Counted from the first letter of the stretch, positions 54,781-64,000 are shown. The stretch is DNA of 64,000 nt from Opitutaceae bacterium (GCA_026125215.1 JAHCLN010000001.1:1-64000), one strand, 5' to 3'. The notes: generated by a model from the letters alone, not told the origin. Numbers and translations are program-made.

Positions 54781-54786
54781 CGATGA
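54394..54786 (+). CDS. four-helix-bundle protein (S23 / rRNA-intervening-sequence family), copy 2
   Basis: 130 aa, 6 substitutions from copy 1, with the same start context (GTCATGACTGA) and helices. C-terminal QSKIENQKSKIR again comes from the repeat arm. The TGA overlaps the second permease ATG (54783). Both copies look intact, and most nucleotide differences fall at third positions or are conservative, suggesting the protein is under selection. Confidence 0.92.
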   Translation: MTEKELKQRTKAFALRMLKLIDALPETRSGRVLAGQLGRSGTSVGANYRAACRSRSTAEMISKLAVVEEEADESAFWLELVTAHGLMSPAQTAPLSREAEELTAIMVASRRTLARRGLQSKIENQKSKIR

Positions 54787-56009
54787 ATTTCCTCGAGACC
54801 ATCAAGCTGGCCTTGGCCGCGCTCAAGTCGAACAAGCTGCGTTCCAGCCTCACCATGCTGGGCATTGCGGTGGGCGTCTTTTCCGTGATCGGCGTGATGA
54901 CGGTGATCAGCGGCCTGCGCGCCAACATCGAGTCGGGGCTGAACGTCCTCGGGGCGAATTCCTTCCAGTTCTCGAAATACCCCGCCATCAACTTCAGCGA
55001 CCCGCGGGCGCGCTTCGCGAACCGGCGCGACATCAGCTTTGCCCAGGCCACCCGCTTCAAGGAGCTGATGGGCGATGATGCGACCGTGGCGCTCACCATG
55101 GCGCGCCGTGGCGTGCGCGCCTTCTACGCCGACCGCTCGACCAATCCGAACGTGCTGCTCGGCGGTGCCGACGAGAACTTCCTCAGCGCGCGCAACTTTG
55201 AGATCGGCGCGGGCCGCAACATCGGCACGACCGACGTCGAGCTGGGCCGACCGCTGTGCATCATCGGCGACGACATCGTGAAGCGGCTGTTCATCAACGA
55301 GGATCCCCTCGGCAAGCAGATCCGCATCGCCGGGCAGAGCTTCACCATCATCGGCATCACCAAGTCCAAGGGCTCCTCGTTCGGCCAGAGCCAGGACAAC
55401 ATCGTCATCATCCCCATCACGCGGTGGCTGCAGACCTTCGGCAGTGCCGGCCGCTCCATCGGCATCAACGTGCAGGCGCCCAGCCAGGAGCTGCTGTCCG
55501 CCGTGCAGGACCAGGCCATCGGGGCGATGCGGCTTGTGCGCGGCCTCGATCCGGAGGACCCGAACGACTTCGAGATCTTCTCCAACGAGTCGCTGATCGA
55601 GGCCTTCAACAACATCGCCGGCGTCGTGGCCGTCGGTGCCTTCGTGATCAGCGCCATCGCGCTGCTGGCCTCGGGCGTCGGCGTGATGAACATCATGCTC
55701 GTGAGCGTGACGGAGCGCACCAAGGAGATCGGCATCCGCAAGAGCATCGGCGCGAAGAAGCGCAACATCCTGCAGCAGTTCCTGCTCGAGGCCGTCGTCC
55801 TTTCGCTCATCGGCGGGCTGGGCGGCGTGCTCGTGGGCATCCTCGGCGGCAACGCCGCGGGCATGATTCTCAACGCCGCGGTGGTGTTCCCGCTCGGCTG
55901 GGCCGTCACCGGGCTCGTCGTCTGCAGCGCCATCGGGATCGGCTTCGGCCTCTATCCCGCGTGGAAGGCCGCCTCGCTCGACCCGATCGAGGCGCTGCGT
56001 TACGAATAA
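54783..56009 (+). CDS. MacB-like FtsX permease, second of two
   Basis: 408 aa. N-terminal membrane helix (LGIAVGVFSVIGVMTVISGL), MacB periplasmic core with CIIGDDIVKRLFINEDPLGKQIRI, and three C-terminal helices with FVISAIALLASGVGVMNIMLVSVTERTKEIGIRKSIGAKK, ending PIEALRYE. It is clearly related to the first permease but diverged, so the transporter may be a heterodimer of two permeases with one ATPase. A bidirectional hairpin overlaps the end of the gene. Confidence 0.93.
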   Translation: MNFLETIKLALAALKSNKLRSSLTMLGIAVGVFSVIGVMTVISGLRANIESGLNVLGANSFQFSKYPAINFSDPRARFANRRDISFAQATRFKELMGDDATVALTMARRGVRAFYADRSTNPNVLLGGADENFLSARNFEIGAGRNIGTTDVELGRPLCIIGDDIVKRLFINEDPLGKQIRIAGQSFTIIGITKSKGSSFGQSQDNIVIIPITRWLQTFGSAGRSIGINVQAPSQELLSAVQDQAIGAMRLVRGLDPEDPNDFEIFSNESLIEAFNNIAGVVAVGAFVISAIALLASGVGVMNIMLVSVTERTKEIGIRKSIGAKKRNILQQFLLEAVVLSLIGGLGGVLVGILGGNAAGMILNAAVVFPLGWAVTGLVVCSAIGIGFGLYPAWKAASLDPIEALRYE

Positions 56010-56036
56010 AAAACCGCGCACCGGGTGGGTGCGCGG
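56007..56036 (-). terminator. intrinsic terminator for the leftward DUF5684-type gene
   Basis: CCGCGCACC (56014-56022) pairs with GGTGCGCGG (56028-56036). On the minus strand it is followed by a run of T residues (the AATAAAAAA of the plus strand). It overlaps the stop of the permease gene. Confidence 0.8.
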
Positions 56037-56060
56037 TCGGGCAGGGAGTCAACGGCAGGA

Positions 56061-56405
56061 TCAGGCCGTCCGCACCGGTTGGGTGTAGGTGGCGCTGCCG
56101 AAGCCGAGGATGGGGTAGAAGATGAAGCCGAGCAGCGCGAGACCGATGCCGAAGCCCGCGCCCTTGCCAAACGCCTTGGCCACATCGATGGCGACGATGA
56201 TCGCGATCACGAGGTTCACGAGCGGGATCAACATCAGCAGCAGCCACCACCACGGCCGGTTGGCGATCTTCAGCAGGATGTAGACGTTGTAGATCGGGAT
56301 GATGGCGGCCCAGCCGGGCTGGCCGGCCTTGGCGAAGGTTTTCCAGACGCCGGCAATGACGGCGACAACGATGGCGAGCTGAATCAGCAGGATGATGATT
56401 TCCAT
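56061..56405 (-). CDS. small membrane protein (DUF5684-type)
   Basis: 114 aa with three hydrophobic segments (IIILLIQLAIVVAVIAGVW, WWWLLLMLIPLVNLVIAIIVAIDVA, GFGIGLALLGFIFYPILGFG) and the family motif AGQPGWAAIIPIYNVYILLKIANRPWWW. No function is known. It has its own terminator. Confidence 0.82.
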   Translation of the reverse strand: MEIIILLIQLAIVVAVIAGVWKTFAKAGQPGWAAIIPIYNVYILLKIANRPWWWLLLMLIPLVNLVIAIIVAIDVAKAFGKGAGFGIGLALLGFIFYPILGFGSATYTQPVRTA

Positions 56406-56518
56406 GGGTGGTATGGGGTTGGAGTTGGACCTAAGACCCGGTGACCCCGGGCAGAGGGAGGGTTAGGCGGTTTGCCGGGGCTCGACAAGCGCGCAGTCTG
56501 CCCGGCAGGCTGCGGGGC

Positions 56519-57061
56519 ATGGGCAAGGTTTACGACCGGATCACCCCCGAACTGCAGGCCTGGCTGGGCCGGCAACGGATGTTTACCGTGGCGACCGCGC
56601 CGCTGGCGGCGGAGGGGCATGTGAACTGCTCGCCGAAGGGCGGCGACACCTTCCGCGTGCTGGGGCCGCATGAGGTGGCCTATGCCGATCTCACCGGCAG
56701 CGGCATCGAGACCGTGGCCCACCTGCGGGAGAACGGCCGCATCGTCCTGATGTTCTGCGCCTACGAAGGCGCGCCGCAGATCGTGCGGCTGCACGGCCGC
56801 GGCGAGATCGTGGAGCCGGCGGCGGCGGACTTTGCCGCGCTGCGGGCGCATTTTCCGGCGCTGGTCGGCCTGCGCTCGATCATCCGGGTGCGGGTGACGC
56901 GCATCGCCGACTCCTGCGGTTTTGCTGTGCCGCAGTATGAATTCGTGGCCCCGCGCGACGTGTTGGACCGCTACAGCGAAAAGTTGGGTCCGGCAGGTCT
57001 GGCCGAATACCGTGCGAAAAAGAACCGCACCAGCATCGACGGCCTGCCGGGTTTGTCGTGA
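56519..57061 (+). CDS. pyridoxamine 5-phosphate oxidase-family flavoprotein
   Basis: 180 aa from the ATG at 56519 (MGKVYDRITPELQAWLG); upstream extension lacks conservation. A split-barrel FMN-binding fold: FTVATAPLAAEGHVNCSPKGGDTFRVL, VAYADLTGSGIETVAHLRENGRIVLMFCAYEG and IVRLHGRGEIVEPAAADF. Biochemical role is unassigned; related proteins bind FMN or F420 or have lost the cofactor. Separated from the accessory patch downstream by about 160 bp. Confidence 0.86.
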   Translation: MGKVYDRITPELQAWLGRQRMFTVATAPLAAEGHVNCSPKGGDTFRVLGPHEVAYADLTGSGIETVAHLRENGRIVLMFCAYEGAPQIVRLHGRGEIVEPAAADFAALRAHFPALVGLRSIIRVRVTRIADSCGFAVPQYEFVAPRDVLDRYSEKLGPAGLAEYRAKKNRTSIDGLPGLS

Positions 57062-57225
57062 ACGGGGTCATTTTGGTAGCATGAGATACAGCTCTGCTCA
57101 AATGCCCCTAATTTGCCTCACCTTACGGCCTTGTTCTCATGGGATTGTGTGTTGAGACCGAGTGTCATGCTACGGCCTGTGTATGAATTCTTGTCTACCA
57201 TAAACTGCTTCCCCAATCTGCTTCT

Positions 57226-58128
57226 ATGTCTTTACCGCCACCGCCTACTACCGCGCAGCTTGCCGTGGCATTTCCCGAGGTGGTTAATCCCCAGCAAATC
57301 GCGGTAGGCGGTTTCAAGTATGTTTATCGTGCTACGGTCAACGGCGCCATAGAGGCCTTCAAATTATTAGCCTTGCCTGCTGTCGGGGTAACCGAAGCCG
57401 AGAAAGCTGCACGGCAGGAATACATTGGACGCGCCCAGCGAGAGGTCGAGTTGTTGGGAAAATGTGCCGCGCCAGAGCTGGTGAAATTGGGCTCTCTTGC
57501 TCCGCGGGAAGTGAACATCGGTGGTTTGGACTTTCTAGGCTACAGTGAGGAATTTCTGGCGGGAGAGGGCCTCCACCAATATATTCAACGTAAAGGACCG
57601 CCTCCGACGGAAAGGGAGGCCAAGATGTTATTTCTGTCTTTGTTGCGAGCGATCAAGCAGCTCTGGCAGTTCGAGACAGTCCACCGCGACATTAAGCCGC
57701 TCAACGTGGTCATGCTGGGCTCCGCGGGTCGTCCGTTTGTTTTGCTCGATCTGGGCATCGCTTATCAAACGCGCGAGCCGGGCCTTACCGTCGATCCGGC
57801 AATTCGTCCTGCGACATTGCCCTATATGGCGCCAGAGATGCTCCAAGCTAACTTCCGGCAAGCGCTCGATTACCGGGCGGACATCTACACAGCGGGCATC
57901 ACCACATTCGAATACGCCACCTTTGTTCATCCGCTCCAATATCAACCGGAGCACCCCGCTAAGACCCTCAGTCGCGTTTTGCGGCAATCCCCAACGCCAC
58001 TGCGGTCGTTGCGGGCAGACTATTCTGAGGCGTTCTGTCGCCTTATCGACCAAACGCTGAAGAAATCACCGCCGTTGCGGCCGGGAAATCTCGACGCCAT
58101 CATCAAACGGTTGGAGGCTGAAGTATGA
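57226..58128 (+). CDS. serine/threonine protein kinase
   Basis: 300 aa, a bare kinase domain with no membrane segment. Gly-rich loop IAVGGFKYVYRATV, the beta-3 Lys in EAFKLL, an alpha-C Glu in QREVELL, catalytic loop VHRDIKPLNVVM, metal motif DLG (replacing DFG) in LLDLGIAYQT, and APE in MAPEML. All key catalytic residues are present. It overlaps the next gene by ATGA. Lower GC and different codon use from the neighbours mark it as acquired. Context (unknown partner, nearby nuclease) suggests a defence or stress module, which is inference. Confidence 0.88.
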   Translation: MSLPPPPTTAQLAVAFPEVVNPQQIAVGGFKYVYRATVNGAIEAFKLLALPAVGVTEAEKAARQEYIGRAQREVELLGKCAAPELVKLGSLAPREVNIGGLDFLGYSEEFLAGEGLHQYIQRKGPPPTEREAKMLFLSLLRAIKQLWQFETVHRDIKPLNVVMLGSAGRPFVLLDLGIAYQTREPGLTVDPAIRPATLPYMAPEMLQANFRQALDYRADIYTAGITTFEYATFVHPLQYQPEHPAKTLSRVLRQSPTPLRSLRADYSEAFCRLIDQTLKKSPPLRPGNLDAIIKRLEAEV

Positions 58129-59339
58129 AGCTCTTCGTACAACATGGGTATGGCGAAGGTCAGAAAGTTCAGGCTGGTATCGATGCCGGTTACATCGACG
58201 GTGTGATCTATAGTCCCAAGGATATTGGATTGGGGCGCCTTCAAGGTTCGCTGGATGACTTAGCGAAAAGAAAACCAGCGGCGGAGCGGCTGTTTGATCC
58301 GCAGTATTACGCCACATTGGTAGCCAATGCTCCTAATTCGCGTTGCGGACTACTGATGTCGGAATACGCCGAATATTTTTCGGCTCGGCGGCGTGGCCAA
58401 TTGGAACAGGAAGGGCGAGTGCGTGATGATTTGAGAGACACCTTGCGATTCACAAAGAAGCTGAATCTTTCTTCAGTAATCACCCCCGGAATCTTTGTGC
58501 CGCGGTCGCTCAATTCTATTGAGGCGGTGATCGCGAAGAATTTTATTCGGTTTTCCAAGACCACCGCAAAGGAGGTGGGCGAGAGCCGCCCTGTTCTAGC
58601 AACCCTTGCGATCAGTTGTGAGGCCTTACGACGACACCAAGAGTTGATCGAATTTCTGACTGACCTGACTCTCCTCGAGAATCCGCCAGATGGTTTTTAC
58701 TTGCTGGTTGGAACGTCGGGAACGGATGGGCGCCAGGAAATTTATCACGCAGATACGATTGCGGGCTGGCTCTTCCTCACTCACACCTTGGCCCTGAATG
58801 GATTGAGAGCCGTCAACGGCTATTCAGATCGGCTGACGCCGTTTCTAGGCGCATGTGGGGCCGCGGCGGGAGCAAGCGGTTGGTGGTCCAATCTGCGTAA
58901 TTTTGGCTTGGGGCGTTTCGCCCCAGAGGCATCCGGTGGACGACTACCCACACCGCGTTATCTTAGCTGCGCTTTGCTCAATCGCATTACTTTTGACGAG
59001 TTGGAGCGGCTGCGTGGAGTCGTTCCGGATGTGCTCAACGGTCTTCCAACCGATAAGCTTTACCCGGTTGAGGATGGTTCGGAACCCGAACGCAACCAAG
59101 AGGTGTTGCAAAGCTGGGATGCAATCCGAGAACTAAACCGACGCTTGGTTGCGGAGGGGGACACGGAGGCGAGTCTCGCGAATTGTCGGAAGGGCATTGC
59201 TGACGCTGCCGGGCTCTACCTCGAAGTTCAGGGGGCACTGTTTTCTCCGCTGGACTCCAAATCGGATGACAGCCACCTCGCGCCGTTGAGCGACGGCTTA
59301 GAGCTTTTTGCGGAGCTGGCTGAACTTGATTCGCCGTAG
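58125..59339 (+). CDS. unknown protein coupled to the kinase
   Basis: 404 aa starting inside the kinase stop (MKLFVQHGYGEGQKVQAG). The alternation of strands and helices with stretches such as DAGYIDGVIYSPKDIG, SSVITPGIFVPRS, RPVLATLAISCEALRRH and DGFYLLVGTSGTDGRQ suggests an alpha/beta barrel, and a distant resemblance to tRNA-guanine transglycosylase-type barrels is possible, but I see no catalytic motif that proves it. Cytoplasmic. It overlaps the convergent nuclease-like gene by 42 bp. It is an obvious candidate substrate, effector or regulator partner of the kinase. Confidence 0.78.
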   Translation: MKLFVQHGYGEGQKVQAGIDAGYIDGVIYSPKDIGLGRLQGSLDDLAKRKPAAERLFDPQYYATLVANAPNSRCGLLMSEYAEYFSARRRGQLEQEGRVRDDLRDTLRFTKKLNLSSVITPGIFVPRSLNSIEAVIAKNFIRFSKTTAKEVGESRPVLATLAISCEALRRHQELIEFLTDLTLLENPPDGFYLLVGTSGTDGRQEIYHADTIAGWLFLTHTLALNGLRAVNGYSDRLTPFLGACGAAAGASGWWSNLRNFGLGRFAPEASGGRLPTPRYLSCALLNRITFDELERLRGVVPDVLNGLPTDKLYPVEDGSEPERNQEVLQSWDAIRELNRRLVAEGDTEASLANCRKGIADAAGLYLEVQGALFSPLDSKSDDSHLAPLSDGLELFAELAELDSP

Positions 59340-59891
59340 GATAAGCTGAACCGCTCGTGCCTTCGCTTTTTCGTTTCGCGCCTTGAGAATGCGTGGCGTA
59401 TAGACGCGCCGGATTCTTCCGCTGTCGGAGTCAAAGCCCCACAGTCCAATCCGTAATCTTTTGAAAAGGTCCAGATGCACTCGTGCCAAGCGCAAAGCCT
59501 GCGGAGGAATCACCACGATCGCCCTATCCGCAAAATAGCTATAGCGGAAAGCCTGTGAGAGAGCCCTTCTCCAATCCGAGATCTTAAGCTCGAAAGCATG
59601 TATCCGTAGCGACGGAGGCAATTTCTCCAAGGAATAGGCGGTGGCATCTTCACCGGTCGCACGACGTCGCCAGCCAATCCATACCCAATCGGCGATACCA
59701 TAGCCCGAAACCTCCAGGTCACGGCCGACAATACCACCCGGGTTGACCGAGGTGCGGTAAGCGCGTTCAAAAGCACAAAGGAAATTCGATTCCGTCCGCT
59801 TCCGAGAGAATCGTGGCGGTAAATTACGGCGTGGGTTCGCTCCACGGATAACTAGCCCTGAGTTAACCATTTCCATAATTTGGTAATTCAC
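59298..59891 (-). CDS. PD-(D/E)XK nuclease-like protein
   Basis: 197 aa from a GTG at 59891; an ATG at 59876 gives 192 aa. The core reads DLEVSGYGIADWVWIGW, then RIHAFELKISDWRRALSQA, i.e. a D...E-x-K pair (IADW and FELK) with the following helix and the strand ADRAIVVIPP, as in PD-(D/E)XK restriction-like nucleases. Basic C-terminal tail. It converges on and overlaps the kinase-linked unknown gene by 42 bp. Low GC. It may be an effector or an independent restriction-like gene. Confidence 0.75.
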   Translation of the reverse strand: MNYQIMEMVNSGLVIRGANPRRNLPPRFSRKRTESNFLCAFERAYRTSVNPGGIVGRDLEVSGYGIADWVWIGWRRRATGEDATAYSLEKLPPSLRIHAFELKISDWRRALSQAFRYSYFADRAIVVIPPQALRLARVHLDLFKRLRIGLWGFDSDSGRIRRVYTPRILKARNEKAKARAVQLILRRIKFSQLRKKL

Positions 59892-60016
59892 ATTTGTGAG
59901 CTTTGCGAGCCTATACTGTGCCGTAGTTTCTTATGGCCAGAGTTACTGGAGTCGAAGAATGAAGGGTTGTCGCAGCGAATAATTTAGGACGGTGCGTAAA
60001 ATAATGGCGTGGTCGT

Positions 60017-61234
60017 TCACCCGCGGCGGATCTCCGAGCCTTGGAAGCGGATCTGGATGCGGAAGACTTTTTTGAAGCGGCAGGTGATGGCGCCGGTCTT
60101 GAGGTCGAACTTTTCGGGCACCTCGATGCGGTGGATGTCCACGACGGCATGGTAGCCGCGCTCGGAGAACACGTCGATGAGCATGGCGAGGGCGAGGGCG
60201 TCGTCGAGGAGCGGGTGCTCGGTGTTGATGAGCGCGACGCCGGAGATGGCGTGCTTGATGACGATGGGCATCACCTTGCCCTCGATGAAGGCGGTGACCT
60301 TGGCGAAGAGTTCGTTGTGCTCGAGCTCGTAGCTGTCGAGCCGTTTCACGAGTTCCTGGCGGGCGTGGATGATGATCTCGCTGGCGACCGGGATGCTGCG
60401 GAGGCGGTCGTGGGTTCGGGGGTCGAGCTCGAGGGTGCTCTGGTATTGGAGCTCGTTGAGGATGTTCTGCTCGACCTCGGCGAAGGAGCCCTGCGCATCA
60501 ATGAAGTGGTAGTGGAAAATCTCCTTCAGCGACTGGAGGGCGTCCCAGGTCTGCTCCTTGAAGACCCGGTAGCGGCGGCGGGCGAGGGCCTCGTCGTGGT
60601 CGGTGGGCCGGTCTTCGCGCGGCTGGCCGATGCCGGTGCGTTTGACCTCTTCGTTGTGGGCGCGGGTTTCCCGGCCGCGCTTCAGCTGGCGCGCGACGGA
60701 CTCTTTCTCGTCCACGAAGAGCACCATGATGTGCACGGTGGGCTGGCGGAAATGGATGCTGAGCGGGGTGTCGTAAAATTCGCGGCGCAGCTGGTGCATC
60801 TTGCCGACGAGGAGCTTGAGGCACTCGACCTGCACCTGGGTGCGCGGGAAGCCGTCGAGGATGACGCCGTCGCGGTAAACGGGCTTCAACAGCTCGCGGA
60901 GGAGGAGGCCGACGACCTCGCGGTCGCCGACCATGTTGCCCGCGTCCTTCAGCCGCTTGGCCTCGGGAGAATCGAGCAGGGCGCTCATGACGATGGGCGG
61001 GCAGGTGAGCCCGCGGGAGCGGGCGATGAAGGCGGTGTTGGTGCCCTTGCCGGCGCCGGGGGCGCCGCCGAGCAGGATGATTTCCTTGGGAAAGCGCAGG
61101 TTTTCGCGGCCAAAATCCGCCTCCAGGTCATCCCAAGCCGAGTTGAAGATCAGCTGGGCATCCTTGATCTCCAGGTCGGTGATTTTGGGGGATTGGCCGT
61201 TACCGGCCGGGGGCGTGGGGGTGGCGGTGGACAT
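60017..61234 (-). CDS. adenylate kinase-like nucleotide kinase with a long C-terminal extension
   Basis: 405 aa from the ATG at 61234 (MSTATPTPPAGNGQSPK). The Adk-like part has P-loop GGAPGAGKGT, VILDGFPRTQVQVE, LFVDEKESVARQLKRGRE, a LID-like region with TGIGQPREDRPTDHDEALARRRYRVF, and then a further ~165 residues (EIIIHARQELVKRLDSYELEHNE... to the end) not found in standard 215-aa Adk. That extension looks like a mixed alpha/beta domain with HPLLDDALALAML. It may be a dual-function nucleotide enzyme; eukaryotic-type fusions exist, but I cannot name this one. Divergent from the NtrC regulator. Confidence 0.8.
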   Translation of the reverse strand: MSTATPTPPAGNGQSPKITDLEIKDAQLIFNSAWDDLEADFGRENLRFPKEIILLGGAPGAGKGTNTAFIARSRGLTCPPIVMSALLDSPEAKRLKDAGNMVGDREVVGLLLRELLKPVYRDGVILDGFPRTQVQVECLKLLVGKMHQLRREFYDTPLSIHFRQPTVHIMVLFVDEKESVARQLKRGRETRAHNEEVKRTGIGQPREDRPTDHDEALARRRYRVFKEQTWDALQSLKEIFHYHFIDAQGSFAEVEQNILNELQYQSTLELDPRTHDRLRSIPVASEIIIHARQELVKRLDSYELEHNELFAKVTAFIEGKVMPIVIKHAISGVALINTEHPLLDDALALAMLIDVFSERGYHAVVDIHRIEVPEKFDLKTGAITCRFKKVFRIQIRFQGSEIRRG

Positions 61235-61480
61235 GAAAGTTACGGGCTTATGACGGTGGTTGGAGCGGGTCGCGACAACAGAATTCGGCGCGGCCGGCGG
61301 TGCGCCGGGGCGGAACCTGACGGTGCAGGGCGGGTCGGTGAAGCCGGGACAGGCGCGTCGGCCAAGCCGGCGCGAATGTCCGTTGAAGCTGGACCTGGCG
61401 GGGTCGCGCGAGCGGCCCCGCCTTGGCTTTGAGACTGGCCCTGAATCCCGGGGCCGGGCATATCCCAACCCATCGAAACC

Positions 61481-62815
<1,335 letters not shown>

Positions 62816-62819
62816 GCCC

Positions 62820-64000
62820 ATGCTGCGCACCCGCCTGCTGCTCGGTTTCCTCGCGGTTCTCGCCCTGCTGGCGGCGGTGGGAGCGCACGCCCTGTGGACC
62901 ACCCGGCAGCTCGGCCGGACGGTCGCGGACACCATCACGGTGAGCGCCCGCGGCCTGCTGGCCGCCGAGCAGCTCAAACAGGCGGCCAACCGGCTCGGCA
63001 ACGGACTGCGGCAGCTGCGCAGCGTCGAAAGTTTTGCCCACCGCGAGGAATTCCAGCGGTCCCGCGATGCGCTCCAACGCTTGCTCCAGGCCGAGGCGGA
63101 GCTCACGCCCGCGGCTGCCGAGCGCGCCCGGCGGCTGGAAGACATCGAGACGGCGGTCGCCCGGCTCGCGGCGCGGGCGGAACAGCTCGATGCGACGGGC
63201 CGTCCCCTGGAAACCCTGCAGGCCGACGAGGCGGCGCTGTTTGCCGTGCTGCAGGCGGTGGAGCAGCTGGCCGGCTACGATGCGCGGTTGCTGCGCGAGG
63301 CCGAGACCCGGACGGCGCTGCTGACCGAACGCTCGACCGCGATTTTTTCGCTGGGCCTCGGCGCGGCGGTGCTGTTGACGCTGGCCCTGGCCTGGATCCT
63401 CGGCGGCCTGTTGCTGCGTCCCATCCGGGCGCTGACCGCCTCGGCGACGGCGCTGGGCGAGGGCCGGCTGGAGCAGGACGTGCCCGTGACCTCGCGGGAC
63501 GAGCTCGGCGAGCTCGCGCGCACCTTCAACACGATGGCGGCGAGCCTGCGCGCCTACCGCGATGCGATGACGGCGAGGGCGCAGCGGGCGCAACGCACGA
63601 TGGAGGCGACGCTGACTTCCGCACCGGATCCGCTGTTCGTGATCGGCCGCGACGGCACCCAGGAAGTGCGCAACCCGGCCGCCGAGGCGCTGGCCGCCGG
63701 CCCGGAGTTCGCCGCAGGCCTGCCCGAGGAGCTGGCGGTGCCTTTGCAGCAGGTGCTGACGACGGGCCAGCATTACCTGCCGACGGATTTCTCCCGCGTC
63801 GTCACGCTGCGCGACCGGCACTACCTCCCGCGCATCCTGGCCATCGGCGACAAGCTGACGGATTTCCGCGGCGCGGCCATCGTGCTGCAGGATGTCACGA
63901 AGCTCCGGCTGCTCGACGATGCGAAGAGCAACCTCGTCGGCACGGTGAGCCACGAGCTGAAGACGCCGCTCACGAGCCTGCGCCTGTCGGTTTACCTGCT
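62820..64000 (+). CDS. sensor histidine kinase, partial (runs off the window)
   Basis: 393 codons visible from the ATG at 62820. Membrane helix about 7-29 (LLLGFLAVLALLAAVGAHA), a periplasmic helical sensor, a second membrane helix about 175-197 (FSLGLGAAVLLTLALAWILGG), HAMP, a PAS-like domain about 250-375 and the start of the dimerization/phosphoacceptor domain (GTVSHELKTPLTSLRLSV), where the His is visible. The ATPase domain lies beyond the window. It is the partner of the preceding NtrC-type regulator. Confidence 0.92.
   Translation, partial: MLRTRLLLGFLAVLALLAAVGAHALWTTRQLGRTVADTITVSARGLLAAEQLKQAANRLGNGLRQLRSVESFAHREEFQRSRDALQRLLQAEAELTPAAAERARRLEDIETAVARLAARAEQLDATGRPLETLQADEAALFAVLQAVEQLAGYDARLLREAETRTALLTERSTAIFSLGLGAAVLLTLALAWILGGLLLRPIRALTASATALGEGRLEQDVPVTSRDELGELARTFNTMAASLRAYRDAMTARAQRAQRTMEATLTSAPDPLFVIGRDGTQEVRNPAAEALAAGPEFAAGLPEELAVPLQQVLTTGQHYLPTDFSRVVTLRDRHYLPRILAIGDKLTDFRGAAIVLQDVTKLRLLDDAKSNLVGTVSHELKTPLTSLRLSVYL

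Overview
This is a high-GC bacterial chromosome segment. It most resembles the Verrucomicrobia, probably the Opitutaceae, judging by a PEP-CTERM protein with autotransporter-type beta-strand repeats, small four-helix-bundle and GxxExxY genes bordered by iterated A/T-rich or CGCGGAT-type repeats, few strong Shine-Dalgarno sites, and a gene content typical of that group. The assignment is inference from recognised families; no rRNA or other marker is present.

Layout. 1-5 kb is an accessory patch: two overlapping unknown genes of visibly lower GC (169-3992), a scrap of a tyrosine recombinase, tRNA-Val(CAC) and a hicB-hicA toxin-antitoxin pair. 5-15 kb is mostly housekeeping and sugar metabolism: an enolase-superfamily enzyme, an NAD-dependent epimerase-like protein, a GH78-like glycosidase, clpB, a RayT transposase between two REP-like palindromes, rnk, a metallophosphoesterase and psd. 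15-23.5 kb has tRNA-Leu(TAG) with a partial tandem duplication starting in its T-arm, an S9 peptidase, a PLP-dependent dehydratase, a glyoxalase-like protein, a membrane protein, an OGG-type glycosylase and an oligopeptide-binding lipoprotein. 23.5-27.4 kb is a two-gene ABC exporter preceded by a candidate ribosome-controlled attenuator (leader peptide plus mutually exclusive hairpins). 27.4-30.7 kb is the PEP-CTERM giant.

30.9-35.7 kb is a leftward operon (tesA-like esterase, two outer-membrane-type proteins, a blue-copper-like protein, a membrane adenylate cyclase). Divergent from it are ybbA and ybbP, separated by a GxxExxY gene bracketed by inverted repeats, then slyD, polyphosphate glucokinase and an FAD oxidoreductase. 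41.8-47.3 kb carries two LytS/LytTR two-component pairs, the second followed by a TonB-dependent receptor. 50.5-56 kb is a MacAB-type export operon into which two nearly identical 425-bp elements, each carrying a four-helix-bundle gene inside inverted repeats, have been placed at gene junctions. 57.2-59.9 kb is a second lower-GC accessory patch: a Ser/Thr kinase, a translationally coupled unknown protein and a convergent PD-(D/E)XK-like nuclease, a possible defence module. The window ends with an unusually long adenylate-kinase-like protein and an NtrC-type regulator with its histidine kinase (cut by the window edge).

The strongest candidates for something new are: (1) the family of small gene-carrying inverted-repeat elements that insert at ATGA-type junctions of ABC-transporter operons, with gene-less relatives elsewhere in the window; (2) the leader-peptide attenuator of the ABC exporter; (3) the kinase / unknown / nuclease cassette; (4) the two-gene unknown operon beside tRNA-Val.
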